Of a stretch of 24,960 bases of DNA, positions 1-9,179 are shown piece after piece. The translations under genes were made by a program, and so were the position numbers. The notes beneath the pieces are model-generated. The model saw nothing but the letters and a program-made list of their open reading frames with translations. It was not told the DNA's origin and did no database searches. The DNA comes from Acrasis kona (taxonomy: Eukaryota > Heterolobosea > Eutetramitea > Acrasida > Acrasidae), in contig JAOPGA020001064.1 in the NCBI GenBank assembly GCA_026419775.2, forward strand, positions 1 through 24,960. Reading direction: 5' to 3'. Positions within the stretch are counted from its first letter, which is position 1. Each line of letters starts with the position of its first letter.

Positions 1-171
1 TATTATCTAAAGTACTAATATAGTACTGAATAATTCTATCAAAGTTCTAAACTTAAAATAGTAGGAGACCAGGAATAGAAAATTAAAAATATTTATTTTT
101 TGTAAAGTTGTTGAAGCTGATTTAATCGATTTGAAGTGTGTGGCACAACGATGCGATAATGCAAAACAAAA

Positions 172-1491
172 TTAACATTTCTTTCCCAACAGCAATTGTA
201 TAACTGGTATTAAAATAAAAGAATAATCGTTCTTCTTCTTATTTCTGTACCTTTCCTTGACATGAGCTGGTGCAAATGCATAATCGTAGATTCCAGGACC
301 ACTCTTCGGACAACCAGGCTGTAAATGATCGCCTTTCTCGTTGCACTTCCAACAATGCAAATCTTCCTTGTTCGTAGCCTTTTTATTATCACCGTCAGTT
401 TTATTATTAGGTTTGTGGGCGTCGTTGTATTGTTTGTTCTTCTTTTTTATTATATGAAACTTGTTCTTCAGTTGATGTGCTTGTTTGCCTAAGCGCTCAT
501 TCCTATAATCTTTTCCAAGCTTGTTCTTTTCTTCTCTAGGATTGTACTCACTCTTTAAGTATGTAGTCTTTTCAATGGGACTCATGAAATAACACAAAAA
601 ATCCATCATTTCCGTAATTGTCATTCTCTTTGGTGGCATTCCATTACGCGGTGCTGTCTCTATTCTCAAATGTCTTTGAACATATTCAGGTAATGACAAA
701 ATGAATATCTCTGCTGCTTCGTACGTTTCAATATTTAGGATGGACACATACGCAAAGAACCTTCTGTGATATTTTGCTGTTGACTCTCCTTTCATCGGTG
801 CGATTTGTCTGAGTTCGCGTCTATGGTGCTCCATGGTCTTTGAAGGATCCAGAGACATGAGGATCTCTAATTTAGACTCATTCCATGATTTATTGTTGAG
901 GAATGGATCGTTGATTCGGTTGCTAATGATTACACCTCTTTCTCTGTCAACGCATTGTGCAAGTAATTGTAGAATGTCTTTTTGTAATACGTTGTGGTTG
1001 ATAAGGTATAACTCGAAAAAATACAAATCAGGTATAAGGCTACCCAATCTTATATGAGGTTTGTCGTCGTAATTGTGAATACGTCTGTTTTGTTGTTGTT
1101 GTTCTTTTTCTTGTTTATGCTTAGCTTCGTTTTGAGCGTCGAGATACTGTTTTCTGAATGCAAGAATCCTTGAAATGTTTTGAGCGGCAATGTTGCAAAC
1201 TTGTGGATCATATTTTTCTTTGACGAAAAAATCTCTAATGGCACCTTCTGAAAGATGTAACGATGAATCTGGACCTACATCTCTGTATTTGTTCATTACA
1301 GTTACCCAAGATTCTTCTATTTCTTTATCGGCTTTTATGCATATTTTTTCCCAACCAAATGACTCGGCATTGGCTTTGCTTAACTTTTTATTTAGGAATG
1401 AATCGAAATCTAAATTTGTATCTTCTTTCTTCTCTTGTTGGAATAAGATTTTCGGTGTCGGGATAGAAATTGGTGTAGGTGGTGTGCTCAT
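172..1491 (-). CDS. Gag-like capsid/nucleocapsid ORF of an LTR-type retroelement (fossil)
   Basis: A 439-residue ORF starts at ATG 1491. It has a Pro-rich N terminus, a helical middle with a retrotransposon-gag-like stretch (around residues 200-300, including the run LRQIAPMKGESTAKYHRRF), a Lys/Asn-rich basic linker and a C-terminal zinc knuckle beginning CWKC. This order of capsid-like helices, basic linker and nucleocapsid knuckle is that of Gag of LTR-type elements. The ORF looks whole, with no visible break. No protease, reverse transcriptase or integrase is seen in this window, so it is either the edge of an element whose pol lies to the left, or a lone Gag. An AATAAA on the minus strand lies about 70 bases past the stop. 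Assignment to Ty3 rather than Ty1 type is not possible here. Confidence 0.6.
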   Translation of the reverse strand: MSTPPTPISIPTPKILFQQEKKEDTNLDFDSFLNKKLSKANAESFGWEKICIKADKEIEESWVTVMNKYRDVGPDSSLHLSEGAIRDFFVKEKYDPQVCNIAAQNISRILAFRKQYLDAQNEAKHKQEKEQQQQNRRIHNYDDKPHIRLGSLIPDLYFFELYLINHNVLQKDILQLLAQCVDRERGVIISNRINDPFLNNKSWNESKLEILMSLDPSKTMEHHRRELRQIAPMKGESTAKYHRRFFAYVSILNIETYEAAEIFILSLPEYVQRHLRIETAPRNGMPPKRMTITEMMDFLCYFMSPIEKTTYLKSEYNPREEKNKLGKDYRNERLGKQAHQLKNKFHIIKKKNKQYNDAHKPNNKTDGDNKKATNKEDLHCWKCNEKGDHLQPGCPKSGPGIYDYAFAPAHVKERYRNKKKNDYSFILIPVIQLLLGKKC

Positions 1492-1868
1492 AGTATATGG
1501 GATACTCTAACGTGTACGATTCGTGTAAGAAATGAAATAAAAGAATAATCGTATAGACACTAGTAAAACTAACACGTGGTTACACGATCAATTCTAAGAT
1601 ATTTATTCCTAACATTATAGCATCCTTTTATACTGGCAAGTTCATACGAAGTTCTTCCGAACTATAATGCATCCTTCAATCTCCACATGTATCTTCCTTC
1701 GAACTCTTAATGGTTGATTCTAATTACAACACATTACAACAGGTATACAGATAAAGTCTTCTTTTGTTTGTTTTGTTTTAATTGATCCTGGTACCCTCCA
1801 ATTAGGTGCGTAATCCTGTCGTGTTTGTGTATGTAACACCTTCACTGTATACTTTGATAACCACTACA
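1492..1868. other. Intergenic stretch upstream of the Gag-like ORF
   Basis: No convincing gene is seen. The stretch at 1535-1552 (AAATAAAAGAATAATCGT) recurs at 213-230 near the 3' end of the Gag-like ORF. This 18-base exact match could be a scrap of a terminal repeat but is too short to prove it. Confidence 0.3.
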
Positions 1869-2180
1869 ATGGAGGACATGGTTAAAGTTATGTAATATGA
1901 TTATCTCTTATTTTATTAGTGCCGGGAAGAACCCAGCCTATCAAAAATTCTATTGTCCACCATCATGATTAAAAACCACGATGATGTAACAGGTATCTCA
2001 CGAGTGTGCAATGTGAGACGCCACGTCAATCCACAGTCTTCTTGATCACTGCGAGATCCAATCAGGTAAGTTTAATTAGCTCATGATATTCCATTCTAGT
2101 TTATGCAGATTTTTAGGTTAGAACATGATGAAGAATTTATGGGAAGAGTTTACAAAGTACCAGTAAACCCGGTTCAATAA
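1869..2180 (+). CDS. Small four-exon gene, 66-residue protein of unknown function
   Basis: Four exons join in one frame: 1869-1880, 1920-1954, 1993-2065 and 2100-2180. The introns are 39, 38 and 34 bases, all GT-AG. The last is the clearest, with donor GTAAGT and acceptor ATTCTAG. The exon total is 201 bases, an exact multiple of three. The product begins MEDMCREEPSLSK and ends EFMGRVYKVPVNPVQ, with a hydrophobic/polar centre that reads like a folded domain. The first donor could instead be at 1887, adding two residues. The stop TAA at 2178-2180 sits inside AATAAA (2176-2181). No family is recognised. The model rests on splice-site reading and frame agreement; the 1955-1992 donor (GTCCAC) is weak, and upstream exons are possible. 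Confidence 0.45.
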
Positions 2181-2413
2181 ATAGAAGCTGAGCAGAAGTA
2201 GTATCGCGCAAGTGCTGTCACTTTGCAAGTACATTTATTTTTTATACTATTTGTCCAAATCCATAATTCTATAATAAATGAATGATGAAATTTAGGGCTT
2301 AGTGCAATGTGATTTGCGTCTACATACAGATATCTGACATGAACTCTATAAAAGTTTTATTCGTATTCTCTCATTAAGGAATATCGGTTAGATAAAATGT
2401 TATTTTTCAACTT

Positions 2414-2878
2414 TTATTCAATCTTAATTTCCTCAACTCTGGGACACAAAACGAGGTATAAGATTCTGGATATTGCTAAGAAGCTTGTAATTCCAACGCT
2501 AAATATCGATCCTAGGGTCCAACTCCCAAAATGCTTCACTAAGGGAACAAATACTGCAATGTATAAAAAATCAGCAATTAGGCAGGCTTCAACCGTGGGT
2601 CTTGTTAGTGTAGGATGGCTTCTTATACCGACATACCCCATAAGAATACACATTGAAGCAAATTGTTGTAGGAAGAAACTTGCGAGTGAAAGCGACTCTT
2701 GCGATACGTTGATTCCAAACCAAGTAATAGAGAGTGACGGAAAAAGGAGCATGATTAGTCCAGATGTTAGAGTAATCCACCCCTCAAAATAAAACACCCC
2801 TCTGCAGAAGTCATCCAGTTTGCTAACCATTTTACAAAAATTGTACACGATGAATTGATGTTTGGATACATCAGACAT
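2414..2878 (-). CDS. Four-helix integral membrane protein, unknown family
   Basis: A 154-residue ORF starts at ATG 2878; the codon just upstream is GTG. After a short polar N terminus there are four hydrophobic segments, at roughly residues 28-50, 60-80, 95-115 and 120-143. They include the stretches LTSGLIMLLFPSLSITWFGI and FGSWTLGSIFSVGITSFLAI, and the protein ends in a short acidic/basic tail. This resembles small four-TM proteins of the endomembrane system found across protists and fungi, but no named family is recognised. The stop TAA lies inside AATAAA (minus strand, 2413-2418). The gene is head to head with the MIR gene, with 201 bases between start codons, so the promoters are adjacent or shared. 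Confidence 0.7.
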   Translation of the reverse strand: MSDVSKHQFIVYNFCKMVSKLDDFCRGVFYFEGWITLTSGLIMLLFPSLSITWFGINVSQESLSLASFFLQQFASMCILMGYVGIRSHPTLTRPTVEACLIADFLYIAVFVPLVKHFGSWTLGSIFSVGITSFLAISRILYLVLCPRVEEIKIE

Positions 2879-3079
2879 CACATTTTATAAGTCTTATACA
2901 CTCAGAGTCCTGTTTCAATCCCCAGTTAAGATAGTTTCGCATCAGTCAATCATCATCCAAGCCTCCCATCCCTTCGTCATACAATCATGTCCTGTAATTT
3001 TTGTAAACCGGTCATTGTCTTAGTTCACATTATTTGACTGAGTTCAACAAGTTCTTCGCTACAAAAGCACAACAAGAGT
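2879..3079. promoter_or_regulatory. Divergent intergenic promoter region
   Basis: These 201 bases separate two start codons that point away from each other (2878 minus, 3080 plus), so they should hold both promoters. No clear TATA box is seen for either side. Confidence 0.35.
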
Positions 3080-4165
3080 ATGATTGGTTTCATTTCCAAC
3101 TTGGTCAAGAGCAGCATTCAGTACGGAGATACAGTTTTCATCCAAAGTTTGGATGGAAAATTCAGCAAGGCTGCACTTATTGAAGGCTACTATGGTAAAA
3201 GTGGTAAACTAAATTATGGCCACTATGTATTTCTATATCTTAATTCTCAAAAGTAACATCTACCAAGAGCGTTATAACTAAATTTTAGATATTTAACCGT
3301 CACCGACTCAGCAGATGTTGAAGAGTCGATCTCGGCACAAAAAAACGAGCTTATTCGGATTGAAAAAGTTGATACCAAGTAAGATACAATTTTCAAGCCT
3401 CAGAACTAAAAGTGCAGCTCTAATGACCTTAATTATAATTCACATGTTTTATTGAAGACTTTTCAGGATTCATATTTAACTGCCTGTGAGAATTCTTTTG
3501 GAACAACCTTTGACAAATCGGACAAGAAGGCAGTTTTTAAAATTATACAAGCGAATGTTAAGATGATTAATCAATCACCACCCAAGCCAAACACAAAACT
3601 ATATTTTGGAGATGTCATCAAACTCAAACACATCAACACGAAGAATTGTCTACATTCACACGAAGCCAACTACCAAGAAGGATCAAAAAACTTTCAAGTT
3701 ACAGCATACCATAGCAGAGATGATAACGATTGGTTTGTTGTAGAGGGTACCAATGCATCTGTATCAGGACAAGTTCGTTACAATCAAACGGTAAGATTAC
3801 GTAATGAGTCGCATGGACAATACCTTTACAGTTCATCCAAATACAGATCACCAGTATCTAATCAACAAGAGGTTTGCACGTGCATTGATGGATTACACGA
3901 ATATAATCCTGGTCACTCTACTTGGAAATTCTTGTCAGGAACTAATTGTAAGGACATGCCAGAACATGTTGAAGTAAACCAACCATTAAGACTTGTTCAC
4001 AACGAGACTGGTAGCATGCTCCACTCACATCCCGGATTCAACTTTAATATCGGCTGGGGTCTCCTGAGGCAACAAGAAGTCACTTGCTATCCACCCACTC
4101 AAGATACCAACAACGACTGGATCCTTTTCGAAATTAGAGGAAAGTTCCATCACGACCAACAATAA
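3080..4165 (+). CDS. MIR-domain (SDF2-like beta-trefoil) protein, three exons
   Basis: Exons are 3080-3252, 3289-3378 and 3418-4165; the introns are 36 bases (GTAACA...ATTTTAG) and 39 bases (GTAAGA...GTGCAG). The spliced ORF is 1011 bases, giving 336 residues. The C-terminal half carries MIR repeats: FGDVIKLKHINTKNCLHSH, then NQTVRLRNESHGQYLYSS, then NQPLRLVHNETGSMLHSHPG, each a strand-turn-strand unit with the usual LxHxxTxxxLHSH signature of SDF2, protein O-mannosyltransferases and IP3/ryanodine receptors. The N-terminal half (QYGDTVFIQSLDGKF, then HYVFLYLNSQKYLTVTDS) looks like a second beta-trefoil. No signal peptide or KDEL-type tail is seen, so a cytosolic role is possible, unlike ER-resident SDF2. 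The stop TAA is inside AATAAA (4161-4166). Confidence 0.82.
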
Positions 4166-4231
4166 ACACAATTTTGACACCAATCACTTTTATCTCAAAA
4201 TCAAAATTTTATTCATCATTACAAAATCAGT

Positions 4232-6775
4232 TTACCAATTGGCCGGCTTGTAATTCTTGTACAAAACTCCGTATTCGTCGTTGTTCTTAATGATTGGAAA
4301 CAAAACTCTTGCGGCGCCGTTGTCGGCATCCAAAGGAGCCTCTCTAAAAGTCTTGATAGCACTACTGACCCAACCGGTGTCGACACTGTTCATAATGATT
4401 CCATTTCTTGCGTACTCTGATGCTAATGTTCTTGTCAACATGTTCAAAGCTGCTTTACTCATGTTTGTATGTGCGTGAAAGTCGGTTTTTCCTGTTGTGT
4501 TGAATTGTCCCTCATGACTGGTCACGTTTATAATGTATGAACGTTTTGGTTGTGAATTCTTGTCTACTTTCATTAGGGGTTGTAATTTGGAAACAAGTAA
4601 CGTTGGAGAAATGTTGTTGATGGCCTGAACTTCAATGACTTCTTGATCTTGGACGTTGTTTAATTTTGTGTTCCAGGTGTGATTTTCTCTATTGTCTACT
4701 TGAACGCCAAACCTGTCTACTTCATCTGGATAATGTTCATCCTTGTCTTCATCATCTTGGTCAACTTCTTCATCCTTGTCTTGGTCACTATCACTTTTGA
4801 GGGAGCTTTGGCTGACTTCGTCGTCACTGAATGGCAAGGAACTGTCGCTTATATCTTCGTCACTTTCTTGTTTCTTCTTTTTTTTCTTTGGTTGGTTCTT
4901 GATTGCTAATTTAGTTTCTTGCTTTAATGCTTTTTTTGGGATCATGTAAGAGTTTAGGTAGTTGAGATGGCCAGATAATAATTCTTTTCTTTCTTCGTCC
5001 AAACCCTTTTTAATGGACTTTTCTTCCTTCTTTAGTTCCTTCTTGTAGAATTGATTCTCTCTCTTGACAGTTTGTGCTGCATTATTGATTAGAATGCTGA
5101 TCCTTGGATACTTTTTTGTAATGTACTCACAGAAGGTGTTTACTGCCAATCCGTTACGTAGATCAAGAGGATAAATTTCTAAAAGTAAGTTCTTGAATTG
5201 ATCATAGTCCCCCTTCTCCTTGAATCTGTCTAATGCATCACTAACAAAGCGGGTAGTTGCAATTACTTTGCAACCGGCTCTCAACAGTCTTAAACAAACT
5301 TCAAAACCAATCTTTATTCTAGCACCGGTTACGATGGCCACATGTCCGGTCAAGTCTCTCGTTTGCTTACAATAATCTTGTTCAATTCTTTTACAATCAG
5401 CACAAAAAGCATGACACCTCTCAACACATTCCTCGTTACTACTTTTTTGGCTGTACCTTCCACACAAGTAACACCTACTAATAAGATACTTCTTGGCCAA
5501 GTGAACATCTCTGTAATACTCGATAAACAACTTTGATGCATTCGTTTCAAACAATTCACCAAACCTACGCGTGATAACGAAATCGATTTTGGTAATATGT
5601 TCGATAAAAGATTTTTCTGGAAACATCATAAGCCCATCCTCATGACTTGGAAGGTTCTTCTTTAATTTCTTGATACCTCCCTTGTAGTAAGCAACAAAGT
5701 CACTATATTCCATACGATTCAAACTTGTATAGAACTCTGAGTCATCATCGTAGGGTCGGCTTGTGTTACGGTTGTAACAAACTTCTTCAAGATCTTCTTC
5801 AGAGAGTTCAGCAAGTTCCCATGGATCGTTTTCGGAAATGTAGCGTTCATCGGTTTTAATGGCTTCTGTAGGTTTAATCATAATGTTGGGATTGGACAAA
5901 TGATCTAATAGTCCAACATCTAAGAATAAAGTTGTGTAGCCCCTATGCCCATACTTGGTTGCTCTTCTATAGTACATTTCATTATCCAAAAGGTCGGCCG
6001 GAACGTAATTCTTTTTGGTTTTATAGGCACGCATTCCTTCATTGATGGTGTAAACTGTAGTACCGTCGTAGGCGAATCTACAACAGTCTAAGTCGAACAA
6101 TACCAAAAGTTCTTCGATGGAATGAATTCTTCTGAGAACAATTTGCACGTCATACCCTCCGTTAGATATAATGTTGATGGTGTTGGAGTACATTGCAACC
6201 ATAAAGTCATTTTCGATTTTTATTTCGTCCAAACTTTTTAAAATGTCCTTGAGGATTTTGTCATTATGTTCAATGTCGTCACCATATTCCATAAGGAACA
6301 CGTCAATGTCACTTCTTGTTCCAGGTCCATAGTATTCATTATCGAAATATTCTTGTGTTAAAGATTTGAGCACAAACCCTCCTGCTAGTACAAATTTACT
6401 CTTTTTGCTCTTAGAGTTGTACTCGAACAAACGCTTGATTAAGTGATGCGCTACATTGCTCTCTGGCACGGTTTTGTATATTTGTTTGTCAAAATTGTCC
6501 TTTTCTACATCCATTTTGATCAATCTAGAGTCCACATTCCTCTTAGGATCAGCCTTGTACTCATGATTAAGGTAGAACAAACGTAATTTCTCAATGCTCT
6601 CTGCCCTCAGTGAATTGAAAGACTCATAGACATGGGAGCAAGTAAGGGAGAAGTTTTTGATAGTATCGTCTGAAGAATATGACAAGATTTCCTGCAGTAC
6701 ATCTCTTGGCACTCGATCAAAAGAAAGTTTAATCTTTTTGGGCCCACAACTGTCATCCTCCACCTTTCTTTTCAT
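4232..6775 (-). CDS. F-box / nucleotidyltransferase-like / SDR oxidoreductase fusion
   Basis: An 847-residue single-exon protein. In order: an F-box near residues 20-60 (VPRDVLQEILSYSSDDTIKN); a nucleotidyltransferase-like region with GG at 132-133 (FVLAGGFVLKSL), a DID pair near 158 (RSDIDVFLME) and a later acidic stretch (GGYDVQIVLRR, FDLDCCRFAYDG); a Cys cluster at about 435-461 (CYLCG, then C-x3-C-x3-C-x2-C); and a classical short-chain dehydrogenase from about 475 to the end. The SDR has TGARIKIG in place of TGxxxGxG, an LINNAAQT motif and HTNMSKAALNM at the active site without the usual Tyr. From memory, a large SDR subfamily shares these variants. An Asp/Glu/Lys-rich insert splits the SDR fold. 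F-boxes recruit SCF ubiquitin ligases; an adaptor role is inferred. The gene converges on the MIR gene, with 66 bases between stops. Confidence 0.78.
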   Translation of the reverse strand: MKRKVEDDSCGPKKIKLSFDRVPRDVLQEILSYSSDDTIKNFSLTCSHVYESFNSLRAESIEKLRLFYLNHEYKADPKRNVDSRLIKMDVEKDNFDKQIYKTVPESNVAHHLIKRLFEYNSKSKKSKFVLAGGFVLKSLTQEYFDNEYYGPGTRSDIDVFLMEYGDDIEHNDKILKDILKSLDEIKIENDFMVAMYSNTINIISNGGYDVQIVLRRIHSIEELLVLFDLDCCRFAYDGTTVYTINEGMRAYKTKKNYVPADLLDNEMYYRRATKYGHRGYTTLFLDVGLLDHLSNPNIMIKPTEAIKTDERYISENDPWELAELSEEDLEEVCYNRNTSRPYDDDSEFYTSLNRMEYSDFVAYYKGGIKKLKKNLPSHEDGLMMFPEKSFIEHITKIDFVITRRFGELFETNASKLFIEYYRDVHLAKKYLISRCYLCGRYSQKSSNEECVERCHAFCADCKRIEQDYCKQTRDLTGHVAIVTGARIKIGFEVCLRLLRAGCKVIATTRFVSDALDRFKEKGDYDQFKNLLLEIYPLDLRNGLAVNTFCEYITKKYPRISILINNAAQTVKRENQFYKKELKKEEKSIKKGLDEERKELLSGHLNYLNSYMIPKKALKQETKLAIKNQPKKKKKKQESDEDISDSSLPFSDDEVSQSSLKSDSDQDKDEEVDQDDEDKDEHYPDEVDRFGVQVDNRENHTWNTKLNNVQDQEVIEVQAINNISPTLLVSKLQPLMKVDKNSQPKRSYIINVTSHEGQFNTTGKTDFHAHTNMSKAALNMLTRTLASEYARNGIIMNSVDTGWVSSAIKTFREAPLDADNGAARVLFPIIKNNDEYGVLYKNYKPANW

Positions 6776-6958
6776 TTCTCAATTGTCACTCAATCCAAAG
6801 AAATAATTTACAACTTTCAAGACTCGTACTTGATAACACGCCATCCACAAGACTTTTTTGGACCAAAAATATCCCCACAATTTCAATTTTGATCATAACA
6901 ACACAGAAAGTACGGAATTAATTGAACTAATTTAACAAGTAGAATAAGTCCATTTTAT

Positions 6959-7774
6959 TTAAAGAATGGCTGCTGCAACTGCTGCAACACCTACTGCTCC
7001 AGCTACGACTGACGCAGCACTATTAGCTTGCTCTTCTTTTGCCAAGTTCTCTCCAGATTCATTTTGGGCTGGTGCCTTAGTTGTGGCCGGTGCTTGTGTT
7101 GTGGTTACTTCAGGTTCTGATGATGAATCAGAAACTTGAACCTTCAAAAAGGTGCTATATGGATTTCTTTGTTTGGAAGCAAATTTGAAACCAGATGGTG
7201 CGCCTATTCCTTCGTCAAAACCTCCTTCAATTGGTTGATGAATTTTGGCACCGTTGATAAGAAGATGTAACTTGTCTTCGTTGTTCGACAACAATCCCTT
7301 CACTACTTGTGTAACGTCCAATGCTTGCACAGACTCTAATGTTGAGCATTTAACTCTGACAAAACCAATTCTTTCGTTCTTTGTTAGGTATTGATTGGCG
7401 GTGTCGACGAGTTCTACTGGGTAGTCATTGATTTGATTGATTGGGAAATGATACTCTGCGTCAGGGAAAGTTTGTGCATAGTTTGTGGAGTATAATAACT
7501 TTGACACATCAAACTCAGCCTTGATGATTTGTTTTCCTTGAAGTTGAGATAGATCATATGAAGAGAGCAGATAGGCAACCTCGACGTGTACTTGGTACAC
7601 TACTGTGTAGTTATCCGGTTGTTGATGGACACCATAGTTTGGGGGTGGCACTTCACTTGGGCGCTTTGAGCTAATCCAGTAATAGCCTGTGTCCTTGTGA
7701 ATTGGAATGGTGAGCTCTTCGGCGAAAATTGAGTAGAAGAGTGCTATGATAAGTATGATTGGTAATTTGTTCAT
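6959..7774 (-). CDS. Secreted, probably GPI-anchored DNRLRE-like protein
   Basis: A 271-residue protein with an N-terminal signal peptide (MNKLPIILIIALFYSIFA, cleavage before EELT). The body is beta-rich. The stretch ALDVTQVVKGLL followed by LHLLINGAK and then GFKFASKQ...STFLKVQV matches the closing strands of DNRLRE/CBM96-like domains, in which an FDVT strand precedes a terminal FASRE...PYLEV strand. A Ser/Thr/Pro-rich spacer (about residues 218-240) leads to a small-residue hydrophobic C terminus (ASVVAGAVGVAAVAAAIL) with no charged end, which is typical of a GPI-attachment signal. The likely site is the cell surface. The stop overlaps AATAAA by one base. It is a probable distant paralogue of the next minus-strand gene at 8613-9179. 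The fold call is from motif reading only. Confidence 0.72.
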   Translation of the reverse strand: MNKLPIILIIALFYSIFAEELTIPIHKDTGYYWISSKRPSEVPPPNYGVHQQPDNYTVVYQVHVEVAYLLSSYDLSQLQGKQIIKAEFDVSKLLYSTNYAQTFPDAEYHFPINQINDYPVELVDTANQYLTKNERIGFVRVKCSTLESVQALDVTQVVKGLLSNNEDKLHLLINGAKIHQPIEGGFDEGIGAPSGFKFASKQRNPYSTFLKVQVSDSSSEPEVTTTQAPATTKAPAQNESGENLAKEEQANSAASVVAGAVGVAAVAAAIL

Positions 7775-7820
7775 GTTTTGCTTTTGTTGTTTGTTATGCT
7801 GTTATGAGATGGAGGAAAGA

Positions 7821-7829
7821 CTTTTTATA
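7821..7829 (-). promoter_or_regulatory. TATA box of the GPI-type DNRLRE-like gene
   Basis: TATAAAAAG on the minus strand lies about 50 bases before the ATG at 7774. Spacing and sequence match the TATA-to-ATG arrangement of two other genes in the window. Confidence 0.5.
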
Positions 7830-8612
7830 CACTTTCTTTTGTACATAGATGGGAACTATTATTAATAATGACCATTGAAGGCAAGTATTCTGACATATGA
7901 ATGAAAGTTCAGAAAACACATCTATAAATAGAACGACAACTTGGAGGGTCAACTCAACCGTGTCAACTGTTCGTAATTTTGTACCGCAAAGGAAGGTGGA
8001 ACCACACAATTCGGACTAATGTTAATGTATGTTATGACTCAGTCCTGACGTGAATAAAGGGCCCAATGATATAATAGTCGATACCGGGTGTTGATATTTT
8101 ACGGTGGTGTAAATTCAAAACGTCATCAAATTTTAATCATGCGAATTCAACTCTAGATTTCCTAGATATCCAAAGGCATATAAAGTAAAATTAAATGAAT
8201 AGTTCGTCCTTATGTTTAAGTAACTCATTGTGAGAATTAGTACGCATTGCACCTAGTTCCCGCGTTGACTTTTCATTACAATAACTCAATTTAAAGAATC
8301 ATTCGCACTCCGCACTCATGTCTCAAAACCGATGTGGGTATGCGATGTAATTGATACTAATATGATGGGCATTCAAATTAATCAAACAAATAGAGAAAAA
8401 TACATCAAGATCGCTCCGACTCGGAAGAAAATAACAACAAAGTACCACTTTAAAGTACATTTGGGTATCAGTCAAACCTTTATACGTGAATAAAAATTCA
8501 AATGCAAATATAATGCCGAAATCACCACATTGTTCAAAAACATTTTTTACTCAAACAAAGCGAACCAATCACGGGCAAGGTATTTAGATAAATTAAAATG
8601 TCCGCTCGTCTT
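7830..8612. other. Intergenic region with possible bZIP sites
   Basis: No gene is supported. Two bZIP-type motifs lie close together: TGACTCA at 8035-8041 and TGACGTG at 8046-8052. These could be upstream elements of the 6959-7774 gene, about 270 bases from its start. The rest is AT-rich with no clear repeats or RNA genes. Confidence 0.3.
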
Positions 8613-9179
8613 TTATACATTTAGACATTTGATTTGAATGTAGGACGATCTCGCATCATAATCTCTCGATGCAAAAGAAGTCATTGTAGTGCCGACTATC
8701 CTGAATCCAAGGCTAATATCTTGTGAGTTGGACCTTTGTAAATAAATAATTGAATCAGTTATATCTACAGCTATTGTTTCGCCTTTACGAATAACGTGTT
8801 GTGATATGAAAGAAAGACCTGAGCTTATCTTGGTCAATGACATGCTTCTTTCAAAAGGGGCTGACAATAGTATAGATATCGTAGAATCTTGTGCAGTGAG
8901 GGATTCTTCCTCTGTGGCACCCTCACGCTTCATTTCTTCAATGTCCTGACTCGTAATGTACAACGAAGCAGAGACAATGTTGATGGAAGGATTAACATTC
9001 GAAATATCGTAGGATGTGAGGTAGATGCTTTCGTTAGTGAGTCTATAACTGATGGAATTCTCCATCGATTCCCCTTGTGTGTTATAAAGTAGTTCCTTCT
9101 CCAAAAGCAGATCTATGTAATCTGCTGTTATCAAGTGAGAATGTAATAACAACAGCGCTACTGTGATAAGTTTGAGCAT
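8613..9179 (-). CDS. Secreted DNRLRE-like protein without anchor
   Basis: A 188-residue protein with a signal peptide (MLKLITVALLLLHSHLITA, cleavage before DYID). The rest reads as a single beta-sandwich: INIVSASLYITSQ (opening strand), IAVDITDSIIYLQ (the FDVT-type strand), ISLGFRIVG and SFASRDYDARSSYIQIKC (terminal strand with the FASR signature). These are the landmarks of DNRLRE-type domains of surface and secreted carbohydrate-associated proteins. There is no transmembrane or GPI tail, so it should be free, or held through the single C-terminal-region Cys. The strand order matches the 6959-7774 product, which suggests an old tandem duplication. No AATAAA overlaps this stop. Confidence 0.68.
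   Translation of the reverse strand: MLKLITVALLLLHSHLITADYIDLLLEKELLYNTQGESMENSISYRLTNESIYLTSYDISNVNPSINIVSASLYITSQDIEEMKREGATEEESLTAQDSTISILLSAPFERSMSLTKISSGLSFISQHVIRKGETIAVDITDSIIYLQRSNSQDISLGFRIVGTTMTSFASRDYDARSSYIQIKCLNV

Noticed and set aside
2866-2881. Start of the four-helix membrane protein at GTG 2881
   Set aside because: Eukaryotic initiation favours the ATG directly after it at 2878.
4257-5562. Several plus- and minus-strand ORFs inside the F-box/SDR gene
   Set aside because: Shadows of the 847-codon gene, with no motif support of their own.
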